Below are positions 8,158 to 15,876 of a stretch of DNA of 64,000 nucleotides, piece by piece. The stretch lies in assembly GCA_963764565.1 (NCBI GenBank), contig CAVXTD010000011.1:62001-126000 (forward strand), read 5' to 3'. Made by a program: the position numbers and the translations under genes. The notes under the pieces are model-generated. The model searched no databases and was not told where the DNA came from. It saw nothing but the letters and a program-made list of their open reading frames with translations. Numbering within the stretch: position 1 is the first letter of the stretch; every line of letters starts with the position of its first letter. The DNA is from DATBLE01 sp963764565. Its GTDB lineage: Bacteria > Actinomycetota > Thermoleophilia > Gaiellales > Gaiellaceae.

Positions 8158-9045
8158 CTACGCCCTTCTCACGACGACGCGCCCGAAGAGCCCGGCCGGG
8201 CGCACGACGAGGACGAGGAGGAGGACGGCGAGTGCGACCGGCAGCTGGAGCTGCGTGCCGAGGAACGAGGAGGCGTAGCCGCTCAGCAGGCTGATGCCGA
8301 TCCCGATCAGGAAGGCGCCGACGACCGATCCGACAGGGCTGTCGATACCGCCGAGCACGGCGGCGGCGAACGAGTAGGTGAGGATGACCAGCATGAAGTT
8401 CGGATCGAGCTCGAGCTGGCTTGCGGCCATCATCCCCGAGACGGCGCTCAACATCGCCGCGAGTCCCCAGCCGACGCTCAGCATCAGCGCGACCCTGATT
8501 CCGAGCAGGCGGCTGGTGGCGGGCCCGACCGCCGAGGCGCGCATCTGGAGTCCGGTCCGGGTGAAGCGGAAGAAGAGGAAGACGATCAGGACGCACACGA
8601 GCGAGACCCCGATCACGCCGAGGTCCTGGACGTTCATGACGACGCCGCCGATGTGCAGAACCTTCAGGGGGAACGGGCTCTTGAGGAACTTGACCTCGGG
8701 CGCCCAGATCCAGGCTGCGGCGCCGTTCAGGATCACGAGCAGGGCGATGGTCGCCATCACGACGGTGAGCTCGGAGCCGCGCTCGAGCGGCCGGATCACC
8801 ACCTGGTGAACGGCGGCGCCGCCGAGGAAGGCGATCAGGAGCGTGACGAAGAACGCCACCCAGTACGGCAGCCCGTGGTGGTTGATCAGCGACCAGGCGA
8901 TGAAGGTGCAGAACATGCCCATCTCGCCCTGCGCGAAGTTGACGATCCCGGTCGCGCGGTGGATCAGCACGAGAGCGAGCGCCAGCGTCGCGTAGATGCC
9001 CCCGTTCGCGAGGCCGACGACGACGTACTGGAGGAATTCCGTCAC
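8158..9045 (-). CDS. livH: branched-chain amino-acid ABC permease LivH
   Basis: This 295-residue membrane permease has about eight transmembrane segments. It begins 'VTEFLQYVVVGLANGGIYA', the characteristic LivH start, and contains 'HRATGIVNFAQGEMGMFC' and 'LGGIDSPVGSVVGAFLIG', the coupling-helix region that contacts the ATPases. It forms the membrane channel with LivM. GTG start at 9045, 12 nt after the livF stop, consistent with one transcript. Confidence 0.92.
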   Translation of the reverse strand: MTEFLQYVVVGLANGGIYATLALALVLIHRATGIVNFAQGEMGMFCTFIAWSLINHHGLPYWVAFFVTLLIAFLGGAAVHQVVIRPLERGSELTVVMATIALLVILNGAAAWIWAPEVKFLKSPFPLKVLHIGGVVMNVQDLGVIGVSLVCVLIVFLFFRFTRTGLQMRASAVGPATSRLLGIRVALMLSVGWGLAAMLSAVSGMMAASQLELDPNFMLVILTYSFAAAVLGGIDSPVGSVVGAFLIGIGISLLSGYASSFLGTQLQLPVALAVLLLVLVVRPAGLFGRVVVRRA

Positions 9046-9057
9046 CGGGTCCTCCGG

Positions 9058-9768
9058 CTAGTAGCCCAGGTAGGAGGCACGAACGCCTTCGTGGCGGGAG
9101 AGCTCGTCGGTCGAGCCTTCAAGGGCTACGCGGCCGACTTCGAGCACATAGGCGTGCTGGGTCGAGGCGAGCGCGATGCGCGCGTTCTGCTCGACGACGA
9201 GCACGGTGAGGCCCTCCTCCTGGTTGAGGAGGCGCACGACCCGGTAGAACTCCTGCACCGCGGTCGGGGCAAGGCCGAGCGAGGGCTCGTCGAGCATGAG
9301 CAGCCGCGGCCGGGCGACGAGCGCACGCGCGAGAGCGAGCATCTGCTGCTCGCCGCCGCTCAGCGTCCCCGCCTGCTGCTTCCGGCGTTCGGCGATCCTC
9401 GGGAAATGCTCGAGCGCTCGCTCGGCGTCACGCCTGATCGCACGGCGGTCGCGACGGGAGGAGCCACCGAGGATCGTGTTCTCCCAGACGGTCAATTCGC
9501 CGTAGATGCCTCGCCCCTCCGGGACGTGGGCGATGCCGAGCCGTGCGATCGTCTCCGGAGAGCTGCGAGCGATTCGCCTGCCGTCGAACACGATCTCCCC
9601 CGACTTGCGCACCGTGCTCGAGATCGCCCGCAGGGTCGTCGTCTTGCCCGCGCCGTTCGCGCCGAGGAGCGACACCGCCTGTCCCTCCTCGACGACCAGC
9701 GAGACGCCGTGGAGAGCCTTGATCGGCCCGTAGCGAGCGTTGACGTCTTCGAGGGCGAGCAGTGCCAT
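9058..9768 (-). CDS. livF: branched-chain amino-acid ABC transporter ATP-binding protein LivF
   Basis: This 236-residue ABC ATPase has the Walker A 'LLGANGAGKTTTLRAIS', signature 'LSGGEQQMLALARALVARP', Walker B 'LLMLDEPSLGLAP' and an H-loop replaced by Gln in 'LVVEQNARIAL', as is usual for LivF. It energises the LivHM channel on the cytoplasmic face. It is the first gene of the liv operon. The partner ATPase LivG, normally adjacent, is not in the window. ATG start at 9768, about 8 nt after the predicted transcription start, with no Shine-Dalgarno sequence. Confidence 0.93.
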   Translation of the reverse strand: MALLALEDVNARYGPIKALHGVSLVVEEGQAVSLLGANGAGKTTTLRAISSTVRKSGEIVFDGRRIARSSPETIARLGIAHVPEGRGIYGELTVWENTILGGSSRRDRRAIRRDAERALEHFPRIAERRKQQAGTLSGGEQQMLALARALVARPRLLMLDEPSLGLAPTAVQEFYRVVRLLNQEEGLTVLVVEQNARIALASTQHAYVLEVGRVALEGSTDELSRHEGVRASYLGY

Positions 9769-9782
9769 CGGGGAGAGGGACG

Positions 9783-9810
9783 ATCATACGGCGGGCAGGC
9801 GATCGGACAA
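9783..9810 (-). promoter_or_regulatory. predicted sigma70-type promoter of the liv operon
   Basis: On the minus strand a TTGTCC -35 box (9805-9810) and a TATGAT -10 box (9783-9788) are separated by 16 nt, placing the start about 8 nt before livF. A small inverted repeat GGACG-AAAA-CGTCC (9816-9829) lies just upstream. It could be an operator or the weak end signal of leuA. Confidence 0.6.
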
Positions 9811-9878
9811 GGGTCGGACGAAAACGTCCTATGGCTGCCTCTGCCCTGTGCTCGTCGTCGGTTCGAGCCTGCTCGTGA

Positions 9879-11564
9879 TCAGGGCCCGAACAGCGCCGTC
9901 TGCTCTTCCCTGATCGCGATCGACCGGTTGACCGCGTTCACGACCGCACGCAGCGACGCCGTGACGATGCTCGCATGGATGCCGACGCCCCAGAACAGCT
10001 CATTCGCGACGTCGGCCTCGACGTAGGCGGCGGCCGACGCGTCCGCGCCGTGGCTCATCGCGTGCTCGTGGTACTCGCGGACGTTCACGGAGATCCCGAA
10101 CGCGCGCGCGAACGCGTCGACGAGCGCAGCGATCGGCCCGTTGCCGATCCCCTCGATCTCGGCGAGCTCGTCGCCCACGCGGACCGTTGCGGTGAGGCTG
10201 TCGTCGCCCTCGGTCGCGGTGTGCGAATAGGTGACGAGCTCGTACGGGAGGTCGTGATCGAGGTAGTGCTCCCGGAAGGCATCCATCAGCTCTGCCGGAG
10301 TCAGCTCGCCGCCACGGGCGTCGGTGATCGTCTGCACCTTCTGGGCGAAGTCGACCTGGAGCCCACGCGGGAGGTCGAGGTGGTGCTCCGCCTCCATCAG
10401 GTACGCGACGCCGCCCTTTCCGGACTGCGAGTTGACCCGGATGACCGCCTCGTAGGTCCGCCCGACGTCCTTCGGGTCGATCGCCAGGTACGGGACGTCC
10501 CAGAGCCCGGAGTCGGAGCGCTCCTGCGCGTGGAACCCCTTCTTGATCGCATCCTGATGCGAGCCCGAGAACGCCGTGTAGACGAGCTCGCCGACGTAGG
10601 GGTGGCGCGGATGCACAGGTAGCTCGTTGCACGACTCGACGATCTCGCGGGCCTCGTCGATGTTCGAGAGGTCGAGCCGCGGGTCGACCCCCTGGGTGAG
10701 CAGGTTCAGGGCGATCGTGAGCAGGTCGACGTTGCCGGTTCGCTCGCCGTTTCCGAACAGCGTCCCCTCGACGCGCTCGGCGCCGGCCATCAGGCCGAGC
10801 TCGGCGGTCGCGACCGCCGTGCCGCGGTCGTTGTGGGGATGCACGGACAGGATCGCCGCGTCCCGCTGCGAGAAGTTCCGCGCGAACCACTCGATCCGGT
10901 CGGCGTAGACGTTCGGCGGGAACTGCTCGACGGTCGTCGGCAGGTTCACGATCATCTTCTGCTCGGGGGTCGGTGCCCATTCGGCGGCGACGGCCTCGCA
11001 GATCTCGAGGGCATAGTCGAGCTCGGTGTGATGGAAGCTCTCGGGCGAGTACTCGAAGACGATCTCGCTGTCCGTTTCGGCTGCGAGCCGCTTGCAGAGC
11101 GCGGTGGCGCGGACGGCGAGGCCGGTGATGCCTTCCTTCTCCATCCGGAAGACCACGCGGCGCTGGGTCACCGAGGTCGAGTTGTAGAGATGGACGATCG
11201 CCCGCTGCGCCCCTTCGATCGACTCGTACGTCCGCTCGATCAGCTCCGGGCGCGCCTGTGTGAGCACCGCGATCGTCGTGTCCTCGGGGATCAGCTCCCC
11301 CTCGATCAGCTCGCGGACGAAGTCGAAGTCCGTCTTCGACGCGGACGGGAACCCGACCTCGATCTCCTTGATCCCGAGCGTGAGCAGCAGCTGGAAGAAG
11401 CGGTGCTTGCGCTCCGAGTCCATCGGATTCGCGAGCGCCTGGTTGCCGTCGCGCAGGTCGGTCGAGCACCAGGTCGGAGCGTGCGAGAGCACGACATCGG
11501 GCCACGTGCGATCGGGAAGGTGAACGGTGTCGTATGGGCGGTACTTCGAGCTGGGCATCGGCAT
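9879..11564 (-). CDS. leuA: 2-isopropylmalate synthase (actinobacterial type)
   Basis: This 561-residue enzyme condenses 2-oxoisovalerate with acetyl-CoA, the first committed step of leucine synthesis. The catalytic TIM barrel shows 'STDLRDGNQAL' (metal-binding Asp), 'SVHPHNDRGTAVA' (metal-binding histidines) and 'GNGERTGNVDL'. The C-terminal third is the LeuA allosteric domain that senses leucine ('VRVGDELAEIEGIGNGPIAA'). Length and N-terminus ('SKYRPYDTVHLPDRTWP') match the long LeuA form of actinobacteria and fungi. The ATG at 11564 has a perfect AAGGAGG (11571-11577) 6 nt upstream. The gene is preceded by a leucine-rich leader peptide and promoter, indicating transcription or translation attenuation by leucyl-tRNA supply. 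Confidence 0.96.
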   Translation of the reverse strand: MPMPSSKYRPYDTVHLPDRTWPDVVLSHAPTWCSTDLRDGNQALANPMDSERKHRFFQLLLTLGIKEIEVGFPSASKTDFDFVRELIEGELIPEDTTIAVLTQARPELIERTYESIEGAQRAIVHLYNSTSVTQRRVVFRMEKEGITGLAVRATALCKRLAAETDSEIVFEYSPESFHHTELDYALEICEAVAAEWAPTPEQKMIVNLPTTVEQFPPNVYADRIEWFARNFSQRDAAILSVHPHNDRGTAVATAELGLMAGAERVEGTLFGNGERTGNVDLLTIALNLLTQGVDPRLDLSNIDEAREIVESCNELPVHPRHPYVGELVYTAFSGSHQDAIKKGFHAQERSDSGLWDVPYLAIDPKDVGRTYEAVIRVNSQSGKGGVAYLMEAEHHLDLPRGLQVDFAQKVQTITDARGGELTPAELMDAFREHYLDHDLPYELVTYSHTATEGDDSLTATVRVGDELAEIEGIGNGPIAALVDAFARAFGISVNVREYHEHAMSHGADASAAAYVEADVANELFWGVGIHASIVTASLRAVVNAVNRSIAIREEQTALFGP

Positions 11565-11630
11565 CAGGAACCTCCTTGGAGCGGACTCCTCCCTTTGTGC
11601 GGGAGCGCGGGACGGATATGGAGTCGCTCG

Positions 11631-11648
11631 CTTCCCCTACCGGGGAAG
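11631..11648 (-). other. stem-loop at the end of the leuA leader peptide
   Basis: A perfect 7-bp stem (CTTCCCC/GGGGAAG) with a 4-nt loop contains the TAG stop of the leader peptide. Downstream, GACTCC and GGAGTC segments and a CTCC-AA-GGAG hairpin that includes the leuA Shine-Dalgarno sequence offer alternative pairings. A ribosome stalled on the Leu codons would disrupt this stem. Whether it works as a terminator or an RBS sequestrator cannot be decided by eye. Confidence 0.45.
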
Positions 11649-11711
11649 GAGAAGGGACAGCGCAAGCAGGCCGGAACCGGCCGTCGAGAGCGGTGCGCGT
11701 CCGTCGGTCAC
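11637..11711 (-). CDS. leucine-rich leader peptide (leuA attenuator)
   Basis: This 24-codon ORF starts with GTG at 11709-11711 and ends with TAG at 11637-11639. Six of its last ten residues are leucine ('SGLLALSLLLPR'), encoded by CTG, CTT, CTG, CTT, CTC, CTT. The GTG lies about 8 nt after the -10 box, so the mRNA would begin at the start codon. Leaderless peptides of this kind are common in actinobacteria. Its position 73 nt upstream of the leuA ATG and its composition match a classical leucine-attenuation leader peptide. Confidence 0.65.
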   Translation of the reverse strand: MTDGRAPLSTAGSGLLALSLLLPR

Positions 11712-11718
11712 CCGATGC

Positions 11719-11747
11719 ACGTTACGGCCCAGCGGTGCAACGGTCAA
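11719..11747 (-). promoter_or_regulatory. predicted promoter of leuA and its leader
   Basis: On the minus strand a TTGACC -35 (11742-11747), a 17-nt spacer and a TAACGT -10 (11719-11724) form a good sigma70-type promoter. The predicted start at about 11711-11712 coincides with the GTG of the leader peptide and gives a leader of about 148 nt before leuA. Confidence 0.65.
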
Positions 11748-11843
11748 GGCTCCGCTCTCGCCGGGTGTGCGATGTCGAGGCCGACGCCTGCCGGCCTTAG
11801 CCGCGGCACTGGCCGTCCAGGGCGGCGGCTAGCCTTCCGGCGC

Positions 11844-12984
11844 GTGACTCGGCTCGACTGGATCGCGCTCGGCTTCGTCGCGCTCACCGGCCTCGTCGGG
11901 CTCCGCAGGGGTCTTCTTGCGAGCGCGCTCGCGATCACGGGTATCGCCGCAGGTGCCGTGCTCGGCGCGCGGGCGGCGCCGGTGCTGCTGCCCGGCGGCT
12001 CCCACTCGCCGTACACGCCGCTGGTCGGGCTTGCCGGAGCGGTGATCGGGGCATTCGTGCTCGAAGGCGCTGGGCTCGATGGCCGGGTCGTTCTTCAGGT
12101 CAGGTCTGCGCTTCCCGCCGCTGCGCGCATTCGACAGCGCCGGGCGGGCTCGTCCTCGGAGCCGCCGCCGGGCTCGCCCTCGTCTGGGTCTTCGGCGCCG
12201 CCGCGCTGCTCTTGCCCGGTCAGCGCTCGCTGCGGCAGAGCGTCCAGCGCTCGGAGGTGCTGCGACGGCTGGACGACATCGTCCCTCCACGGAAGCTGTT
12301 GAACGTGCTCGCCCGCGTCGACCCCTTCCCGTCGATCGCCGGTCCTGCGATTCCGGTCGAGCCGCCGGCGGCGGCGATCGTGAACAACCCGGCCATTCAG
12401 GGCGGCGGAGGCGAGCGTCGTCCGGGTCGTCGGCGTCGCCTGCGGGCTCGGGATCTCGGGGAGCGGCTGGGTGGCCGCTCCCGGTGTCGTCGTCACCGCC
12501 GCCCACGTCGTCGCGGGGGAACGGAGCACGTTCGTCGTCCGGCCCGGGTCGGCGCGCAGGCTGCCGGCCGCTGCCCGTCGCGTTCGACGCGCGCAACGAC
12601 ATCGCCGTGCTCCGCGTTCGCGACCTCCCCGTCCGTCCGTTGCCGATCGGCGACGCGGTGGACGGGGCCTCGGTCGCGCTCGTCGGCTACCCGCTGAACG
12701 GCCCGCTCGACTCGCAGCCCGGGCGCGTCGGCACGACCGCGTCGGTGCTGACCGACGACGCGTACGGCAAGGGCCCGGTGCAGCGGACGATCACCAGCAT
12801 CGGCGGCATGGTCCGGCACGGGAACTCGGGCGGCCCGGCGATCGACTCCGCCGGGCGGGTCGAGCTCACGGTCTTCGCCTCCCGGGTGGGCGCGGACGGA
12901 GGCTACGGCGTCCCGAGCGAGGTCGTCCGCAAGGTGCTGTCGCGGGCAACGAGTCCGGTCTCGACCGGCGACTGCGCGCCCTAG
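11844..12984 (+). CDS. MarP-like membrane-anchored serine protease, multiply frameshifted
   Basis: The predicted protein has an N-terminal CvpA-like membrane domain ('DWIALGFVALTGLVGLRRG' and further hydrophobic helices, residues about 1-120). A periplasmic trypsin-like protease domain follows, as in mycobacterial MarP (acid-resistance protease). The triad is visible: His in 'VVTAAHVVAGE', Asp in 'ARNDIAVLRV', Ser in 'GNSGGPAIDS'. Reading requires four frame changes between about 12075 and 12590. At two of them removal of one G from a GGG run restores the frame ('GGGCTCGATGG', 'CCGGGCGGG'), so base-calling error is the simplest explanation. GTG start at 11844. Its stop overlaps the convergent MTHFR gene by 4 nt (CTAG). 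Confidence 0.75.
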
Positions 12985-14786
12985 CCGAGCAGCTCGAGCA
13001 CCGACAGCGGCTTGCGATACGGCGCGACCACGTAGACGCCAGCCGCGCTTTCGCGGCAGGCCTCGAGCAGCCGGCGCGCGTGGGCGAAGCCGACCTCGGT
13101 TTCGTTCGGCCCGGCGTCCCGAAGCTCCTCCTGAAGGGGGTCGGGGACGATGATCCCCGGCACCTCGTTGTGCAGGCGGAGAGCGAGCCGGTAGCTGGTC
13201 AGCGGGAAGACGCCGACGAGCACGGGGATGGGCGGCGGTCCCTCGATCCGGTCGAAGAACCGCTCGACGTGGTCGAGGTCGAAGACGATCTGCGTCATCG
13301 CGAACCGCGCTCCGGCCGCCACCTTCCGGTGGAAGCGGTCGAGCTCCTCGTCGAGGTCGTCCGCGGTCGGGTTGACGGCGACGCCGACGAAGAAGGATGT
13401 CGGTGCGTCGATCGCCTTCCCGTTGTAGTTCTCGCCGTGGTTCAGCCGTGTGATCAGGTGCGTGAGCCCGATCCCGTCGATCTCGTAGACGCCGCCCGAG
13501 CCGGGGTAGTCGCCGACCTCAGGGGGATCGCCGGTGACGGCGAGAACGTTGCGGACTCCTTCCGCGTGCGCGCCGAGGAGGATCGACTCGAGGCCCATGA
13601 TCGTCGTGTCGCGCGGGGTGAGGTGCGGGATCGTCTCGATCCCGACGGTGCGCTCGATCGCCGCCGCGACGATCAGTGGGTTCATTCCCACCCGGGCGGT
13701 CGCGTTGTCGTTGATGTCCACGTACGAGGCGAGTCCCGAGTCGAGGACGGCCTTGCTCACCTCGAGCAGGCCGGCATAGTTGGCTCCGAGCGGGGGGTCG
13801 ATCTGGATCGAGGTGACGAATCGACCCTCGCGAAGGTCGGTCGCCAGGCGCGTCTCGTGCTCGTCGCGCTCCACCTGAGCGGCCAGCTCGCGCTCGACGA
13901 CGGCGAGCGGTGCCCGCGGGACGAGGTCCTCTTCGATTGCCCGCCTGATCGCGGCGATCTCGGTCGGCGTCGTTCCGCAGCAACCGCCGATTACCTTGGC
14001 GCCGAGCTCGCGCGCGTGCGCGGCGAACTCGGCGAAGTACTCCGGTGCGGCGTGCGGGTAGATGATCCGCCCGCCCGACATGCTGGCCAGGCCGATGTTC
14101 GGCATGGCGGCCAGGGGGAGCGATCCGGCCATCGCCTGGAGGGCGATGAGCGCCGAGCCCGGGCCGGCGCCGTGGTTCGTCCCGATCGCGTCGACGCCGA
14201 GCGCCGTCAGCCGCTCGGCCGCATCTGCCGCGGGGACGCCGCCGATCGTCTCCGCGTCGTCGCCGAAGGTCATCATCGCGACGATCGGCAGGCTCGAGAC
14301 CGAGCGAACCGCGGCGATCGCGGTCACGAGCTCGTCGAGGTCGAAGAACGTCTCGACCGTGAACAGGTCGACTCCGCGCCCGGCGAGGAGCTCTGCCTGC
14401 TCGGCGAAGAGTGAACTGCGATCTCCGGGCGAGCTGCCCTCCGGCTCGCCCAGCGGCCCGACCGAACCCGCGATGAAGATCTCCTTCCCGGAGACCTGCC
14501 GCGCGTCCCGGGCGAGCTTGACGCCGGCTTCGTTGATCTGGAGGAACTCGTCGTCGAGGTAGCGGGCGGCGAGCTTGCGCCGGTTCGCGGCGAAGGTGTT
14601 CGTCTCGATCAGCTCGGCTCCGGCGTTGATGAAGCTCAGGTGGACGGAGACGACCGTGTCCGGCGCCCGCACGTTCGCCTCCTCCGGGCAGCGCAGGCGT
14701 GGCGACGCCGCCGAGAGCAGCGATCCCATCCCGCCGTCGGCGACGATCGCAGGCCCGTCGCGGAGCCGGTCCAGGAAAGTGGCCAT
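12981..14786 (-). CDS. bifunctional homocysteine S-methyltransferase / methylenetetrahydrofolate reductase
   Basis: This 601-residue fusion resembles Bacillus YitJ. Residues about 1-290 form the Hcy-binding TIM barrel ('VADGGMGSLL', 'ETNTFAANRRKL', zinc ligands 'IGGCCGTTP'). Residues about 310-600 form the MetF/MTHFR barrel ('DINDNATARVGMNPL', 'GDPPEVGDYPGSGGVYEID'). The enzyme would make 5-methyl-THF and use a methyl donor to regenerate methionine. It is cytoplasmic. A monocistronic gene is likely because the upstream SDR is separated by a strong hairpin at 14895. I found no SAM or cobalamin riboswitch in its short leader. Confidence 0.92.
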   Translation of the reverse strand: MATFLDRLRDGPAIVADGGMGSLLSAASPRLRCPEEANVRAPDTVVSVHLSFINAGAELIETNTFAANRRKLAARYLDDEFLQINEAGVKLARDARQVSGKEIFIAGSVGPLGEPEGSSPGDRSSLFAEQAELLAGRGVDLFTVETFFDLDELVTAIAAVRSVSSLPIVAMMTFGDDAETIGGVPAADAAERLTALGVDAIGTNHGAGPGSALIALQAMAGSLPLAAMPNIGLASMSGGRIIYPHAAPEYFAEFAAHARELGAKVIGGCCGTTPTEIAAIRRAIEEDLVPRAPLAVVERELAAQVERDEHETRLATDLREGRFVTSIQIDPPLGANYAGLLEVSKAVLDSGLASYVDINDNATARVGMNPLIVAAAIERTVGIETIPHLTPRDTTIMGLESILLGAHAEGVRNVLAVTGDPPEVGDYPGSGGVYEIDGIGLTHLITRLNHGENYNGKAIDAPTSFFVGVAVNPTADDLDEELDRFHRKVAAGARFAMTQIVFDLDHVERFFDRIEGPPPIPVLVGVFPLTSYRLALRLHNEVPGIIVPDPLQEELRDAGPNETEVGFAHARRLLEACRESAAGVYVVAPYRKPLSVLELLG

Positions 14787-14894
14787 TCTCCCAATGTAGT
14801 CACTTAGGTCGCGAAGGAGTACTGCCGATGAAGAAACGAGCTCCTACGTTGCCGAGGGACTGACGGCAAACATTCCTGCGGCCGAGGAGTCAGG

Positions 14895-14921
14895 CGCGGG
14901 GGAACCCATGGTTCCCCCGCG
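14895..14921 (-). terminator. strong hairpin after the SDR gene
   Basis: A perfect 12-bp stem CGCGGGGGAACC/GGTTCCCCCGCG closes on a CAT loop. It lies between the stop of the SDR gene and the start of the downstream minus-strand MTHFR gene. No U-tract is present. Confidence 0.65.
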
Positions 14922-14964
14922 AGCCCTCTCCTTGCTCGCTCGCTTCGCTCGCGTCGCGAGTCCT

Positions 14965-15715
14965 CTAGGCGTGGAGGACGCGGCCCTCCATCCCGCCGGC
15001 GACCACGACCACCTGGCCGGTGACATGGCCCGAGACGACGGGCGAAGCGAGCGAGACGACCTGGGCGGCCACGTCTTCGGGCCGCCCGACCTTGCGAAGC
15101 GGCATCGTCTGCGTCACGCGGGCGACCAGCTCCGGGTCCTCCAGCTCGGCGCGTGTCATCGGCGAGGAGGTCCAGCCCGGGGCGACGGCGTTCACCCGAA
15201 CGCGCGGGTGCCGCCTGACCGACCTCGTTCTTCAGCGACAGCAGCAGGCCGCCGAGGATCGCCGACTTGGCCGCCGCATAGTCGGCGTGCCCGGCTTCGC
15301 CGAAGATTCCCGCGGTCGAGCCGACCAGCACCAGCGCTCCTTCGCGGTCGTCGAGCTGATCGAGGAAGCCGCGGGCGGTGAGGAAGGTTGCGGTCAGGTT
15401 CGCGTCCAGCGTCTCGCGCCAGCGCTCGAGCGACAGCTGCCAGACCGGAACGTCCTCCCTCGGCCAGACGCCCGCCACGGCCGCGCACACGTCGAGCGGG
15501 CCGGCTTCGGCGAACAGCCGCCGCACGTCTTCCTCGGAAGTGAGGTCAGCCTCGATCACCCGCTCGAGGCCGAGCGCCTCGGCCCGCTTCCGGTTGCGGA
15601 AGCAGTGGCCGACGACGAGTGCCCCCTCGGCCATGAAGGCCTTGGCGCACGCTCCGCCGATGCCACCGGAGGCGCCCGTGACGAGCACCCGCTTGCCTGC
15701 GAGCCCTGTCTCCAC
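14965..15715 (-). CDS. SDR-family oxidoreductase, frameshifted
   Basis: This classical short-chain dehydrogenase/reductase would be NAD(P)H-dependent. The cofactor loop is 'VLVTGASGGIGGACAKAF' and the catalytic Ser and YxxxK are in 'LVLVGSTAGIFGE' and 'DYAAAKSAI'. After about 15205 the frame changes and the C-terminus continues 'RVNAVAPGWTSSPMT' and ends with 'VTGQVVVVAGGME', the usual SDR end. The two parts together give about 250 residues, normal for the family, so a single indel is likely. Start GTG 15715. The 3-oxoacyl-ACP-reductase-like sequence does not reveal the substrate. Confidence 0.85.
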
Positions 15716-15745
15716 GACCGGCCAAGGCTACTTGCAAACTGGCCC

Positions 15746-15774
15746 TTCCCAAATCGCAAATTGCGTACTAGCAT
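15746..15774 (+). promoter_or_regulatory. possible promoter of the sigma factor gene
   Basis: TTCCCA (15746-15751), 17 nt, TAGCAT (15769-15774) is a weak sigma70-like match. The spacer holds a small palindrome CGCAAATTGCG (15755-15765) that could bind a regulator. The -35 is poor, so confidence is low. Confidence 0.3.
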
Positions 15775-15787
15775 CCCGCGCACTGGT

Positions 15788-15820
15788 GAGCCGGAGGGCA
15801 CGTTCGTCTCCGGCTCTTTT
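15788..15820 (+). terminator. terminator-like hairpin in the leader of the sigma factor gene
   Basis: The stem GAGCCGGAG/CTCCGGCTC (15788-15796 with 15808-15816) has an 11-nt loop and is followed directly by TTTT. This is a textbook intrinsic terminator. It is odd here because the next gene on this strand, rpoD-like, starts at 15877 and no gene on this strand ends just upstream. It may be an attenuator or a 5'-stabilising hairpin. Confidence 0.55.
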
Positions 15821-15876
15821 GCGTCTCAGGTAGGTCAACCGACAACCCGCCAGTTGCGCGAGAAAGCCGAGGGACA

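Noticed and set aside
12471..14414. 647-codon plus-strand ORF opposite the MTHFR fusion
   Set aside because: Only its first few dozen codons (part of the MarP protease) make sense; the rest is antisense shadow of a well conserved gene.
14787..14894. SAM or cobalamin riboswitch before the methionine-related gene
   Set aside because: The leader is short and shows no conserved core of either class.
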